Below are positions 11,657-23,379 of a DNA stretch of 64,000 nucleotides, in pieces. The stretch comes from Azolla caroliniana (Eukaryota; Polypodiophyta): positions 10,230,001-10,294,000 of the forward strand of contig JBHGNT010000004.1 of assembly GCA_043228905.1 (NCBI GenBank). Direction: 5' to 3'. The position numbers and the translations under genes are program-made. The notes below the pieces were generated by a model. The model did no database searches and was not told the origin of the DNA. It saw only the letters and a program-made list of their open reading frames with translations. Every line of letters begins with the position of its first letter. The first letter of the stretch is position 1.

Positions 11657-11998
11657 TGTTGGGAGACAGGTCCCTCCGGATGGGAAGGGAGAAGAACAGT
11701 GCTAATGAACAAACTCGGTGAGAACCGGATGAGGAGTACCCGACTACGGAGAGCCGGATGGTGTAGACTCGGTGAGAACCAGATGAGGAGTACCCAGCTA
11801 CGGAGAGCCAGATGGTGCAGACCCGGTGAGGAGTGCTCACCGGATGAAGAGACATATTCGTAAATATGTTTCTGAGAGTCCATCATGGCTATATTTGTAA
11901 ATAGCCGAAAAGTCATATTAGTATAAATATGACTTAGGGCAAACTTTTAAGTTGTTATTCTTGTTGGTGCAAGAAGAGAGAGAGCGTGTAACTGTGTA

Positions 11999-12066
<68 letters not shown>

Positions 12067-12338
12067 GGTCGTTGCCTCTGTTGAAACCGCCGCGTGTGGC
12101 GAAGATCGTGAGCACGAGGTCGTTGCCTCCGTGAACTCACTGTTGTACATTCTAACATAGTGATAGTTTGCAGCTTATGGGCTGCCGTGGTTTTTTCCCT
12201 AGTTTGGGGTTTTCCACGTAAACATCCTGTGTACCCTTCTCTTCTTTGTGTCGTGCATTTATTTCCTGTTTTTCTGTGTATGATTCTAAGCTCGGTTATG
12301 GCCGAGCGTTGCGTATAGGGAGCGTGCAGTTCCTGACA
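11657..12338 (+). mobile_element. Solo LTR of the copia B family, GGATC target duplication
   Basis: 682 bp from TGTTGGGAGACAGG to TTCCTGACA, flanked by GGATC at 11652-11656 and 12339-12343. Same family as the LTRs of copia B but inserted in the opposite direction inside copia A. It holds a (GA)n tract of about 60 bases at 12002-12061, a TATAAATATG box near 11920, and only about two or three of the 54-bp units that are repeated six or seven times in the copia B LTRs. Confidence 0.93.
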
Positions 12339-12343
12339 GGATC

Positions 12344-13329
12344 TTGTCTAGTTCCGGTGTCTTCTTCATGTTCTTCTTCTTCGATCGGTTTGGTTTCTCG
12401 TCCGTATCCGGCCTGTTCGTCTAGTGTCATTCGGTTGCCGGCTAACATCCGGTTTTCAACCGGGTAGGTCTTTGTGTCCTCAAGCCAGTTTTCATTGGAT
12501 GTTCCGGAGTTGATCATCTTCTTCTCCAACTCCCAGTTGGCAATGGTCTTGTCTTCCATGAAGACTATGTCCCGACTCCAGAACACCTTCATGTCGACTA
12601 GATCCCACACACGGTAACGGAACTCATCATTGCCGTATCCAAGGAATATAAATGGTTGGGACTTCGGATCCAGCTTTGCTCTCTTGTCCTTTTCCACATG
12701 CACGTATGCGAGACACCCGAACACCTTCAGATGCCGGTAAGATACATCTTTACCGGTCCATACTTTCTGAGGTGAGTCTCCTTCCAAGGGTGCTGAGGGT
12801 GATCTGTTTATCACATAGGTCGCCGTCGTCAGCTCCTCATCCCAAAATGTCTTGGGTAGCTTGGCATGTGTGAGCATGCTCCGGACTCTCTCCATTATGA
12901 TCTGGTTCATCCTTTTGGCCAGCCCGTTCAATTCCGGTGTATTCGTCATGGTAAATTTGAGCCAGATTCCCTTTGACCGGCAGTACTCCTCGAACTGCAC
13001 CCGGTTATCTCCTCCGTTGTCCGTTCGAACCACCTTCAGCTTCCAGCTGGTTTCTCCTTCCACTATCGCGTGGAGCTCCTTGAAGACGGATAACACCTGA
13101 TCCTTTGTCTTCAACGGTGAGACCCACAACTTCCAGCTATGGTCATCTATGAATGTCATGAAGTACTGCGATCCGGCATGTGACTTCGTATCCACTTGAC
13201 ACACATCGGTATGCACCAGCTCCAGTGGTGCATTACGTCTCATTGGTGGTCTTGACCGGAAGGAGGTTCGGTTTTTCTTGCCGGAAAGACAATCAATGCA
13301 CTTCTCAAGTTGCACGTGCTTCACTGGAA
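12344..13329 (-). pseudogene. Copia A integrase
   Basis: A long open frame with the second half of the zinc-binding domain ('LEKCIDCLSGKKNRTSF'), the catalytic core ('VHTDVCQV', 'IDDHS', 'TDNGGDN') and the 'FGCLAYVHV' C-terminal module. It is interrupted on one side by solo LTR B and on the other by copia B. The glutamate region and 'LNGLAKRMN' are present with substitutions. Confidence 0.88.
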
Positions 13330-14143
13330 TGACAGGAACCCGACGTTCCTTATGGGCGACGCTCGGCCACAACCGAGCGTAGAATGATACACAAAAAACG
13401 GGAAATAAAACACGACACAAAGGAGAGGAAGATACACAGGAGGTTTACGTGGAAAACCCAAAGAGGGAAAAACCACGGCAGCCCACAAGCTGCAAACTAT
13501 CACTATGTGAGAATGTACAACAGTGAGTTCACAGAGGCAACGACCTCGTGCTCACAGAGCTTCGCCACACGCGGTGGTTACAACAGAGGCAACGACCTCT
13601 TTCTCTCTCTCTCTCTCTGTACACTATTACATGCTCTCTCTTCTTCTTGCACCAACAAGGAAGAATGACAACAACGACTAAAAGTTTGCCCTAAGTCATA
13701 TTTATACTAATATGACTTTTCGGCTATTTACAAATATAGCCTCGATGGGCTCTCAGAAACATATTTACGAATATGTCTCTTCCTCCGGTTCTCACCGGTT
13801 TTGCACCATCCGGCTCTCCGTAGTCGGGTACTCCTCATCCGGTTCATACCGGGCCTGTATCATCCGGCTCTCCATAGCCGAGTACTCCTCATCCGATCTT
13901 CACCGGGACTGTATCATCCGGCTCTCCGTAGCCGGGTACTCCTCATCCGGTCTTCACCGGGACTGTATCATCTGGCTCTCCGTAGCCGGGTACTCCTCAT
14001 CCGGTCCTCACCGGGTCTGTATCATCCGGCTCTCCGTAGCCGGGTACTCCTCATCCGGTCTTCATCGGGTCTGTATCATCCGGCTCTCCGTAGCCGGGTA
14101 CTCCTCATACCGTTTCCCATTCGGAGGGACCAGTCTCCCAACA
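13330..14143 (-). repeat. Copia B 3' LTR with six-unit minisatellite
   Basis: Plus-strand ends TGACAGG and CCCAACA. From about 13800 to 14105 a 54-bp unit with the core CCGTAGCCGGGTACTCCTCAT occurs six times. Inward of it lies the pyrimidine run CTCCCCCTTCACT, i.e. the polypurine tract on the element strand. Confidence 0.93.
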
Positions 14144-14153
14144 AACTCCCCCT

Positions 14154-17100
14154 TCACTCCGGCATGGGGTGTCTTACCAGTCCGATTCTCTTCCGGCATG
14201 CATCCAGCTTGTCGGGTGTCAGCACTTTGGTCAGCATATCTGACCCGTTCTTGGCCGTGTGGATCTTCGTCAGTGCGAACTCCTGGTCATCTACTCTTTC
14301 CCAGATCCAGTGATACCTCTGCTGGATATGCTTCATCCGGGAATGGTAGGCCGCATTCTTAGCAAGGTGGATAGCACTTTGACTGTCGCAATAGAGTCGG
14401 TATTCCTCTTGCCGTATACCGAGCTCTCCGATGAAGTCCTTCATCCATAAATTTTCCTTGCCGGCTTCCACAGCCGCCATGTACTCCGCCTCTGTGGTTG
14501 ACAATGCAACCGTCTTCTGCAGCCTCGACTGCCACGAAACAGCTCCCCCTGCATATGTCATCACATACCCGGATGTAGACCGGATGGTATCCACATCAAC
14601 TGACATGTCCGAATTGGTGAAACCGTCTAGTTGAGGTTTTCCGGAGCCGAATCGGAGACACATATTTGAAGTGCCCTTCAAATACCGGAGTATCCATTTG
14701 ACCACGTTCCAGTGCTCCTTGCCGGGATTGCTCATAAACCGGCTCACCACCCCGACTGCGTATCCTATATCCGGTCAAGTACACACCATTGCGTACATCA
14801 AGCTCCCGACGGTACAGGCATATGGGATCTTCATCATTTCCGCCTTCTCTGCCTTCGTCTTCGGGCTTTGCTTTCCGAATAGATTGCAGTTTGCCAGAAG
14901 TGTTGATCTGACCGGCTTCGCTTCTGACATGTTGAACCGGTGAAGCACCTTTGTCACATACTTCTCCTGTGACAGCCATAATTGCTTCGTTGACCGGTTC
15001 CGGATGATGTGCATCCCCGGCATCTGTCTTGCCGGACCCAAGTCTTTCATTGAGAAGGTTCGGTTGAGAGCCTTCTTCAGCATCCGTATTTTTACTTGGT
15101 CTCGTCCGACGATCAACATGTCATCCACGTATAGGAGGAGTATCAGGAAGTCCCCTCCTTCGAACTTCTTCACAAACACGCAGTGATCGGCTTGCGTCTT
15201 GTGGTACCCTTGATCGGTCATGAAGGAGTCGAACTTCCGGTACCATTGCCGGGGAGCCTGCTTCAGTCCGTACAAACTCTTCTTCAACCGGCATAGCAGG
15301 TGCTCCTTCCCTTTCTCCAAAAATCCTTCAGGTTGCTTCATGTAGATCTCCTCTTCGAGGTCGCCGTGAAGGAATGCCGTCTTCACGTCCAGCTGCTCTA
15401 CCTCGATGTCCATGCTTGCTGCTATACTCAGCACCGTCCGCATGGAGGTCATCTTTACTACCGGGGCAAATATCTCGTCGAAGTCCACGCCCTTCTTCTG
15501 CTGGAACCCCTTCACCACGATCCTGGCTTTGTATCTCGGGGGGTTGCCGGCATCTTCTGGTTTCAACTTGTACACCCACTTGTTTCGGAGTGCTCGCTTT
15601 CCTTTCGGCAGCTCCACCAATTCGTACGTATGGTTCTCATGGGGGGAATCCATCTCATCCTGCATGGCACTTAACCATTTTCGGTTGTGGGTGTCTTCCT
15701 TCGCTTCTTCGAAGCTTTCCGGCTCCCCCTCATTGGTCAGCAGAACATGCTCTGCATCGGTAAATCTCCGGGACGCCCTTCTCTCTCTCTGAGAGGATAT
15801 CTCCGTCTTCGGGCTTCGGTAACCGGCTCCTCCATTTGCTCTTCATCCGAATCTGATTCGGGGTCTTGGCCGGTTCCGGTCTCAGCTTCCTCTACTTCTT
15901 CTTCTGCCGGTTCGGTATCCTCACCGTAACCGGCTGGTTCCTCGAGTGCTAACCGGTCTCTCGCCGGTTGGGTCTGCTCATCGTAGAGTCGATCCTTCCC
16001 AGTCGACTCGGAGTTCATTATCTTCTTCTCCGACTCCCAATCGGCGAGCGTCTTGTCCTCCATGAAGATAATATCTCGACTCCGGAATACCTTCTTGTTG
16101 ACCGGGTCCCACACTCGGTAGCCGAACTCATCGTCACCGTAACCGAGGAATATGCATGGTCGGGTCTTTGGATCTAGCTTTCCTCTCCGGTCCTTAGCTA
16201 CATGCACGTACGCGAGACACCCGAACACCTTCAGATGCCGGTAGGATACTTCCTTACCAGTCCACACTCTCTGTGGCGTGTCTCCGTCCAAGGGTACTGA
16301 GGGTGATCTATTTATCACGTATGTCGCCGTCGACAGTGCCTCAGCCCAAAACTTCTTGGGTAGTTTAGCATGCGCTAGCATAATCCGGACCCTCTCCATT
16401 ATTGTCCGGTTCATCCTCTCGGCCAGTCCGTTTAGTTCCGGCGTCTTCGGCACGGTAAATTTGAGCCGGATTCCCTTCGAGCGGCAGTACTCCTCGAACT
16501 TCCCCCGGTACTCTCCTCCGTTATCTGCTTGAACCGTCTTCAGCTTCCGGCCGGTTTCTCTTTCCACTCTCGCGTGGAGCTCTTTGAAGACGGATAACAC
16601 CTGATCCTTTGTCTTCAACGGTGTGGCCCACAGCTTTCGGCTGTGGTCATCTATGAACGTCACGAAGTACTGCGCTCCGGCATGTGACTTCGTGTTTACT
16701 TGACACACATCCGTATGCACCAACTCCAGTGGTGCATTACGTCTCATCGGTGGCGTTGATCGAAAGGAGGTCCGGTTCTGCTTACCGGCCAGACAATCAG
16801 TGCACTTCTCCAAGTGGACGTTCTTCACTGGAATGAGGTTGTCGTCTGCAAGCCTCTTCATCCCCTTCTCGCTCATATGATACAACCTCTTGTGCCACAG
16901 CTCACCGGCAGTGTCGGATGCCACGTTCACTTCTTCCGGACATAACCGAGCATTCATCAGGTACAGTGTGTTTACCTTCCGGGCCCGAGCCACAATCAGG
17001 CTCCCTTTGCTGAACTTCATGACACCATTCCGGATGCTACCCGTGTAGCCTTCATCATCTAGCCGACCGGTTGATATCAGGTTCAAACGAACTTCCGGAA

Positions 17101-18202
17101 CGTGTCGGACATCCTCCAGCAGCATCTTGCATCCGGTTGGTGTTGTCAGCCACACGTCTCCTATGCCGACAATTTGGCATGTACCTTCATTCCCCATCCG
17201 GACACAGTCGTGATCACCGGCTGAGTAGGATGAGAAGCATTTCCGGTCCGGGGTAAGGTGGAACGACGCTCCGGAGTCTACCACCCAGGTCATCTCGTCG
17301 TCGACAAGGTTTATCTCACTCTCCTCGGTGATGAGCATCAACTCCTCTTCACTTGCCGCGATTGCCCTCGTTCCCTTCCGGTCCGGCCCCTTCCGGTCTT
17401 TACCGTTACGGTTCGGGGTTTGCTTCGAATCGGTACCGTCGGTTTCCTTGTCTTTACGGAAATGCCGACAGTTCTTTTGGAAGTGTCCCGGCTTGCCGCA
17501 ATAGAAGCAAGTAGGCCTCCCCCTTGACTTTGACCGTGTCCCCGACTTCTCCCGGTTCTGGGGACTACGGTTTCTATGTCTTCTGCGTTCCGATTCGGTA
17601 AGAAGCGCTTTGGAGTCGGAGCTCGCATCTTTGTCTTTCCGACGTGCCTCCTCATCCAGCAAGCTCGACTTTACTCTTGCTAGGGATAACCGTTTTCCTT
17701 CCGGCCCGGCGTTGCCCAAAGTGACAACCAACGTCTCCCAGCTATCCGGGAGGGAACCGAGCAGGAGTAGCGCTAGTACCTCATCGGCAAGAGGTACTTC
17801 CAATGACGTTGCCTGGTGGATCAGCCCTTGGAAGGCATTCATATGCTCCGCCATGCTGGAGCCATCTTGGTACCGGAGTCTTACTAGCTTCCGGAATACC
17901 GAAACCTGATTAACAACATTTTTGTTTTGAAACATTATGCCGATCTTCTCCCATAGCTCATGAGCCTTGCTCTCTTCATTGAAGTTGTTGTACAGGCTCA
18001 AGTCGATGAAGCACCGTATGTACGCCGTTGTCTTTATGTGCATCACCTCCCATATCGCGACATCGATTTTGTCTGGTCTCTTGTCCCCGAAATGAACCGG
18101 CAGCCAGAGGTCTTTAACAACGAGCATGTCCCTCATCTTCGACTTCCATACTGAATAGTTGGAGCCGGTGAGCTTGAACATGCCGCCAAATGATTCGTCC
18201 AT
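14154..18202 (-). pseudogene. Copia B gag-pol, one frameshift and one nonsense codon
   Basis: Starts at 'MDESFGGMFKLTGSNYSVW' (18202). In order: gag, zinc knuckle 'CFYCGKPGHFQKNCRHF', protease 'VVDSGASFHLTP', integrase HHCC and DDE core ('LAGKQNRTSF', 'VHTDVCQV', 'ADNGGEYRG', 'LNGLAERMN'), RT with 'LLYVDDMLIVG', and RNase H with 'NSDMSVDVDTIRSTSGY'. The frame shifts near 15740-15790, just after the integrase tail, and a TGA interrupts RT at about 14774 after 'YAMVCT' where copia E has an Arg codon. All catalytic residues I can see are present, so it died recently. Confidence 0.92.
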
Positions 18203-18232
18203 TTTCTGTGTCGATTTCGCTCTGATACCACT

Positions 18233-19112
18233 TGACAGGAACCGGACGTTCCTTATGCGCGATGCTCGGCCACAACCGAGCGTAGAATGATACACAGAAA
18301 ACGGGAAATAAAACACGACACAAAGGAGAGGAAGACACACAGGAGGTTTACGTGGAAAACCCAGAGAGGGAAAAACCACGGCAGCCCACAGGCTGCAAAC
18401 TGTCACTATGTGAGAATGTACAACAGTGAGTTCACAGAGGCAACGACCTCGTGCTCACAGATCTTCGCCACACGCAGCGGTTACAACAGAGGCAACGACC
18501 TCTTTCTCTCTCTCTCTCTCTCTGTACACTATTACGTGCTCTCTCTTCTTCTTGCACCAACAAGGAAGAATGACAACAACGACTAAAAGTTTGCCCTAAG
18601 TCATATTTATACTAATATGACTTTTCGGCTATTTACAAATATAGCCTCGATGGGCTCTCAAAAACATATTTACGAATATGTCTCTTCCTCCGGTTCTCAC
18701 CGGTTTTGCACCATCCGGCTCTTCGTAGCCGGGTACTCCTCATCCGGTTCATACTGGGCCTGTATCATCCGGCTCTCCATAGCCGAGTACTCCTCATCCG
18801 ATCTTCACCGGGACTGTATCATCCGGCTCTCCGTAGCCAGGTACTCCTCATCCGGTCTTCACCGGGACTGTATCATCCGGCTCTCCGTAGCCGGGTACTC
18901 CTCATCCGATCTTCACCGGGATTGTATCATCCGGCTGTCCGTAGCCGGGTACTCCTCATCCGGTCTTCACCAGGACTGTATCATCCGGCTCTCCGTAGCC
19001 GGGTACTCCTCATCCGGTCCTCATCGGGTCTGTATCATCCGGCTCTCCATAGCCGGGTACTCCTCATACCGTTTCTTCTTCCTTCCCATCCGGAGGGGCC
19101 TGTCTCCCAACA
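18233..19112 (-). repeat. Copia B 5' LTR with seven-unit minisatellite
   Basis: 880 bp, plus-strand ends TGACAGG and CCCAACA. The 54-bp unit occurs seven times between about 18705 and 19070. The TATA-like block (reversed CATATTTATACTAATATG) is near 18600. Confidence 0.93.
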
Positions 19113-20406
19113 TGGAATGAGATTGCCACAGCTCACCGGTAGTGTCGGATGGTACATTCACTTCTTCCCGGCATATCCGGGCATGCATCAAGTACAGTGT
19201 GTTGACCTTCCGGGCTTGAGCCACTATTAGGCTCCCTTAGCTGAACTTCATAACTCTGTTCCGGATGCCACCCGTGTAGCCTTCATCATCTAGCCGACCG
19301 ACTGATATCAAATTCAGTCGAACCTCCGGAAGGTGTCAGACATCCTTCAACAGCAACTTGCATCCAGTTGATGTCATCAACAACAAATCTCCTATGCCGA
19401 TAATTCGGCATGTACCTTCATTCCCCATCTGGACACAACCATGATCACCGGCTCTGTAGGATGAGAAGCATTTCCAATCCAGTGTCAGGTGGAACGACGG
19501 TCCGGAATTGACAACCCACATTTTCTCATCATCGATAAGGTTTAACTCATTCTCTTTGGTAATGACATAAGTTCTTCTTCCCTTGTCGCGATCGCCAACA
19601 TTCCTTTCCGATCCGGGCCTTTCCGGTCCGAACCGTTTTGGTCCAAACTCTTCTTCGAATCGGTGGTGCCGGTCTCTTTCTCTTTCCAGAAATGCCGACA
19701 GTTCTTTTGGAAGTGCCCCGGCTTCCCACAGTAGAAGCAAGTAGGCCTCCCCCTTGACTTCGACTTTGTCCCTGATTTGTCCTGGTTTTGGGGACTCCGA
19801 TACTGGCCTCTTCCCCGGTTGTGGTCATCTTCCGTGACCAAGGCCTTCGGATCGGTTCCAGACTCCCGGTCCTTCTGGCGAGCCTCTTCATCTAGCAAGC
19901 TTGATTTTACCCTTGCTAGGGACAATTGCTTTCCTTCCGGCCCGGCGTTGCCCAACGTGCCAACTAACGTCTCCCAAATATCCGAGAGTAATGCGAGTAC
20001 CTCATCAGCGAGAGGTACTTACAACGAGGTTGCTTGGTGTATCAGCCCCTGGAAGGCATTCATGTGCTCTGCCATACCGGAGCCTCACTAGCTTCCGGAA
20101 TACCCAAACCCGATTAACGGCATTCTTGTTCTAGAACATGATGCCGATCTTCTCCCAGAGTTCATGATCCTTGCTCTCTTCATTGAAGTTGTTGTACAGG
20201 GTCATGTCGATGAAGCACCGGATGTATGTCGTCATCTTCATGTGCATTGCCTCCCACACTGTGGCGTCCATCTTATCTGGTCTCTTTTCCCCGAACTCAA
20301 CCGGCAACCAAAGATCTTTAACCACCAGCATATCCCTCATCTTCGACTTCCACACTGAGTAGTTGGAGCTGGTGAGCTTGAACATGCCGCCGAACGATTC
20401 TTCCAT
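19113..20406 (-). pseudogene. Copia A gag, zinc knuckle and protease
   Basis: The gag start 'MEESFGGMFKLTSSNYSVW' is at 20406. The CCHC zinc knuckle reads 'CFYCGKPGHFQKNCRHF' and the protease motif has decayed to 'VVNSGPSFHL' (D to N at the catalytic Asp). Frameshifts lie near 20090 and 19550. Next to the copia B insertion about 60 bases of the integrase N terminus are missing compared with copia B. Confidence 0.87.
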
Positions 20407-20435
20407 TTCCTATGTTGTTCACTCTGATACCAGTT

Positions 20436-20974
20436 TGAAGAGAATAGCGTGGAATATAGCTCGGCCACAACCTAGTCTTGAATCACTTCAAAAGGGAATG
20501 AAACACAGAAATGGGAAATGGAGAGTACACAAGGAAATACACAGGATGTTTATGTGGAAAACGCTAATAGGGAAAAACCACAGGAGCCCACAGGCTCCGA
20601 ACTATCACTATATGAGAAAGGTACAATCAGAGACTCGGAGGAAACGACCTCGAGCTCTGTTTCTTTGCCTAGCGGTGGTTACAACAGAAAACATTATGTA
20701 TCACGCTCTCTCTCTCTGTCGCGCTTTGTACAACAATATGACAACAAGTACTATCTCACACAATACAAAGTGATTGCCCTAAGTCATATTTATACTTATA
20801 TGAACTTAGGGCTATTTACAAATATAGCCTCCATAGGCTTACTCAAAACATATTTACAGATATGTCTTCTCTTCCGGTTCTTACCGGGTCTCCTGTTTCC
20901 GGATCTCTTCCGGTTCTCACCGGGTCCTCTTCATCCATCACCGGATCCCATCCGCAGGGACCGATTTCCTAACA
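20436..20974 (-). repeat. Copia A 5' LTR with adjacent PBS
   Basis: 539 bp, TGAAGA...CTAACA on the plus strand. The primer binding site lies at 20421-20432 on the minus strand (TGGTATCAGAGT, one base off the usual match to initiator-Met tRNA). Preceded and followed as expected for an element on the minus strand. Confidence 0.92.
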
Positions 20975-20979
20975 ATTTT

Positions 20980-22925
20980 GCCTCTCATACAGCTTCCCAA
21001 GAAGGGGCAATCATTTGTTTGGTCTAAGAAATCGGGCACTGCTTTTGTAAATCTTAAGAAAGCATTTACATCAGCTCCTATTAGCAATAGTGGATTCTTT
21101 TGCACAATGGAGGCATTTTTTAGAAGGATCTTCTCATCAAGTCACCATATTCAGTGATCACAAAAACCTTGCGTATTTCCAAAATGCTTGTGCATTAAAT
21201 CGACGACAGACTCAGTGGGCCCAATTCCTCACTCGTTTCGACTTCAAAATTACATATCGTCCTGGGAAGCAGCAAGGGAAGGTAGATGTGTTATCACAGC
21301 GCTCGTATCTAGCACCGCGTCCCGGTGAGCCTACATTTGATAACCAAAAGCAAGTAATCATGGGACCGGCATGACTGCAAGCAACACGGGTTTTCGGTAT
21401 TCCATTGGACTCCCACATTAATGATACCATACGTGAGGACTTGAAGATAGATGCTTTCGCTCAAGCCATTCTAACACAAATGGATCCCTCGCGGGCAACC
21501 TGTTCACAGTCGCAACAACCAGGTACGGACTATCGACAATTCGAATGTCATGATGGATTACTATTCTTTAAGAAACTCTTGTATGTTCCCAATGGTTCTT
21601 GTCACCTTCTAGTCCAAAATTGTCATGACACATATACAGTTGGGCATTTTGGTAGTACTAAAATGTTAGATTTAGTACAAGAATCATTATGTTGGGCCCA
21701 TATGCAACGATTGTCAAAGATTATGTTCAGACATGTGATACATGTTGCAGAGCAAAGATGCCAAGACATCATCCATATGGTTTATTGGAACCATTACCAA
21801 ATCCAAGCAAGTCGTGGCAATCCATTGCTCTAGATTTCATGATAGATCTTCCAATTTCTAAGGGATTCGATGCGATCTTAACTGTACTAGATCGATATAC
21901 GAAGATGGCCCATTTCCTGCCATGTGCTAAGGAAATCACTAGTGAAGAAACCGTCGAAACTGTTATGCGTGAGGTATGTCGGCATCATGGCCTCCCTGAT
22001 AGTGTCCTCAACGACCATGGACCCCAGTTCATCTCGAAATTCTGGAAGCACCTCTTCAAAATGCTCAAGGTCACTTGTAACCTCTCCTCTAGCTACCACC
22101 CGCAAACAGACGGACAAGCAGAACGAACAAATCAAATGCTGGAACAATATCTTCGGTGTTTTCTAAGCTATCACCAAGATGATTGGGCGGATATTCTCCA
22201 CTTTGCCGAATTTGCGTCTAATAACTCTGTCCACTCATCGACTAAGGTTACACCATTTTATACTTATATGGGGTATCATCCCTGGTGGTGTGTATTCGAA
22301 ACTCCAGAGTTACCCACAAATCCTTGTGCAGAGGATCGTTTGGAGCGGTTACGCAAGATACAAATGGATTTATCTATTGATTTACAACAAGCTCAACAAA
22401 CACACAAGGATTATGCGGATCATCATCGGCTTCCATCTAGTTTTAACATTGGAGATCGGGTATGGCTATTACGACGACACATCAAGACTACTCACCTATG
22501 TGATAAATTGGATTATCGGCGATTGGGTCCATCCCGTATTATCAGAAAAATTAATGATGTCGCTTTTCGTCTCGATCTACCTCCGTAATTATGGATACAT
22601 CTGGTATTTCATAGTTCTATTCTAGAACCCTATCAGAACAACATTATCCCAGGTCATATTAAACCACCTCCACCTCCGATCGAACTTGAAGATGGACCTG
22701 AGTACGAGGTTGTTGTCATCCTCGATTCCAAGATTGTTTGCAACAAGCTCTACCATTTGGTCGATTGGCTAGGATATATAGCCCTAGTGAGTGTACTTGG
22801 GAACCAATAGAGAATGTGACCCGTGCTCCTGCTCTTCTTGAAGACTTCCATCGTCAATATCCAAAAAAACCGGGTCCTCAATCCAAACCAACTCATAACA
22901 CTCGTCGTTTTGAAGAGAGGATCGT
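20980..22925 (+). pseudogene. Gypsy RNase H, integrase and chromodomain
   Basis: Continuation of the gypsy pol. RNase H signs: 'FSDHKNLAYF' and 'RRQTQWAQFLTRF'. Integrase signs: 'CDTCCRAKMPRHHPYG' zinc-binding end, 'ALDFMIDLP', 'DRYTKMAHF' and 'YHPQTDGQAERTNQ'. A frame near 21690-22588 is open for 299 codons. After a stop at 22587 the remaining frame shows 'GPEYEVVVILDSK' and 'CTWEPIENV', typical of a chromodomain that reads chromatin marks during integration. Several frameshifts make it non-functional. Confidence 0.85.
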
Positions 22926-22929
22926 GTCA

Positions 22930-23231
22930 TGATATGGAAATATTTGAACCCATGGCCTTATGTTACATAGGTTGAGCCCTTGCCATTAGACAATATATTG
23001 TAATACGAAGGATATTATTTTCATTTATTATTTCACTATAGAAAATTGATGTATATTTCCAGATTTCTCTAGAACATTCTAGAAACTTCAAGAGTACTCC
23101 TGAAAACACTATAAAAGGAGGCACAAGGCATTATTTCGAACCAAATCGGTTCAACGCCAGTCTTAAGCCTCATAGCTATTCTTGTACTTACTCTTCATAT
23201 AATATAATATATCTTTTGTTATCATCATTCT

Positions 23232-23270
<39 letters not shown>

Positions 23271-23368
23271 ATCCTTCTCTCGTGAGATCTACACCCTTTT
23301 CTCTCTCTTAGTACTAATTCACATCTTTTAGTACTAATTCCCTCTCTATCTTAGTATTGTTCCTAACA
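22930..23368 (+). repeat. 3' LTR of the gypsy chromovirus
   Basis: Directly downstream of the chromodomain a block starts TGATATGG and ends CCTAACA. It holds an ACTATAAAAGGAGG TATA region near 23110 and a (CT)n tract at about 23230-23280. No second copy exists in the window, so the exact boundaries rest on TG...CA ends only. Confidence 0.55.
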
Positions 23369-23379
23369 ATATGCAACAA

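Larger units (their letters stand above)
13330..19112 (-). mobile_element. Ty1/copia element B, nearly intact
   Basis: LTRs at 13330-14143 (814 bp) and 18233-19112 (880 bp), with the target duplication TGGAA at 13325-13329 and 19113-19117 inside copia A integrase. PBS TGGTATCAGAGC lies at 18219-18230 on the minus strand. The internal frame has only one apparent frameshift and one nonsense codon. The length difference of the LTRs is mostly one extra 54-bp minisatellite unit. Confidence 0.95.
9395..20974 (-). mobile_element. Ty1/copia element A, split by a solo LTR and by copia B
   Basis: LTRs at 9395-9936 and 20436-20974, with the target duplication ATTTT at 9390-9394 and 20975-20979. In the element's own direction the order is 5' LTR (right), PBS, gag, protease, integrase, RT, RNase H, polypurine tract and 3' LTR (left). 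By eye about 10 mismatches occur in the first 190 bases of the LTR pair, so this insertion is clearly older than copia E. It is interrupted by solo LTR B at 11657-12338 and copia B at 13330-19112. Confidence 0.93.
8996..23368 (+). mobile_element. Ty3/gypsy chromovirus, 5'-truncated and split by copia A
   Basis: The two parts are 8996-9394 and 20975-23368, separated by copia A with an ATTTT target duplication. Read across the insertion, the parts give RT, RNase H, integrase, chromodomain and 3' LTR in the expected order for a chromovirus. The 5' LTR, gag and protease are absent. The 3' LTR is at about 22930-23368. A related but different element lies at 36453-41740 on the other strand. Confidence 0.85.

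Noticed and set aside
11952-12134. Glu/Arg repeat frame in the solo LTR
   Set aside because: It translates the (GA)30 tract only.
13712-14362. 216-codon frame with 18-residue repeats ('SSGLHRDCIIRLSVAGY')
   Set aside because: It is the LTR minisatellite read in frame: 54 bp is a multiple of three, so all frames stay open. No start context or conservation.
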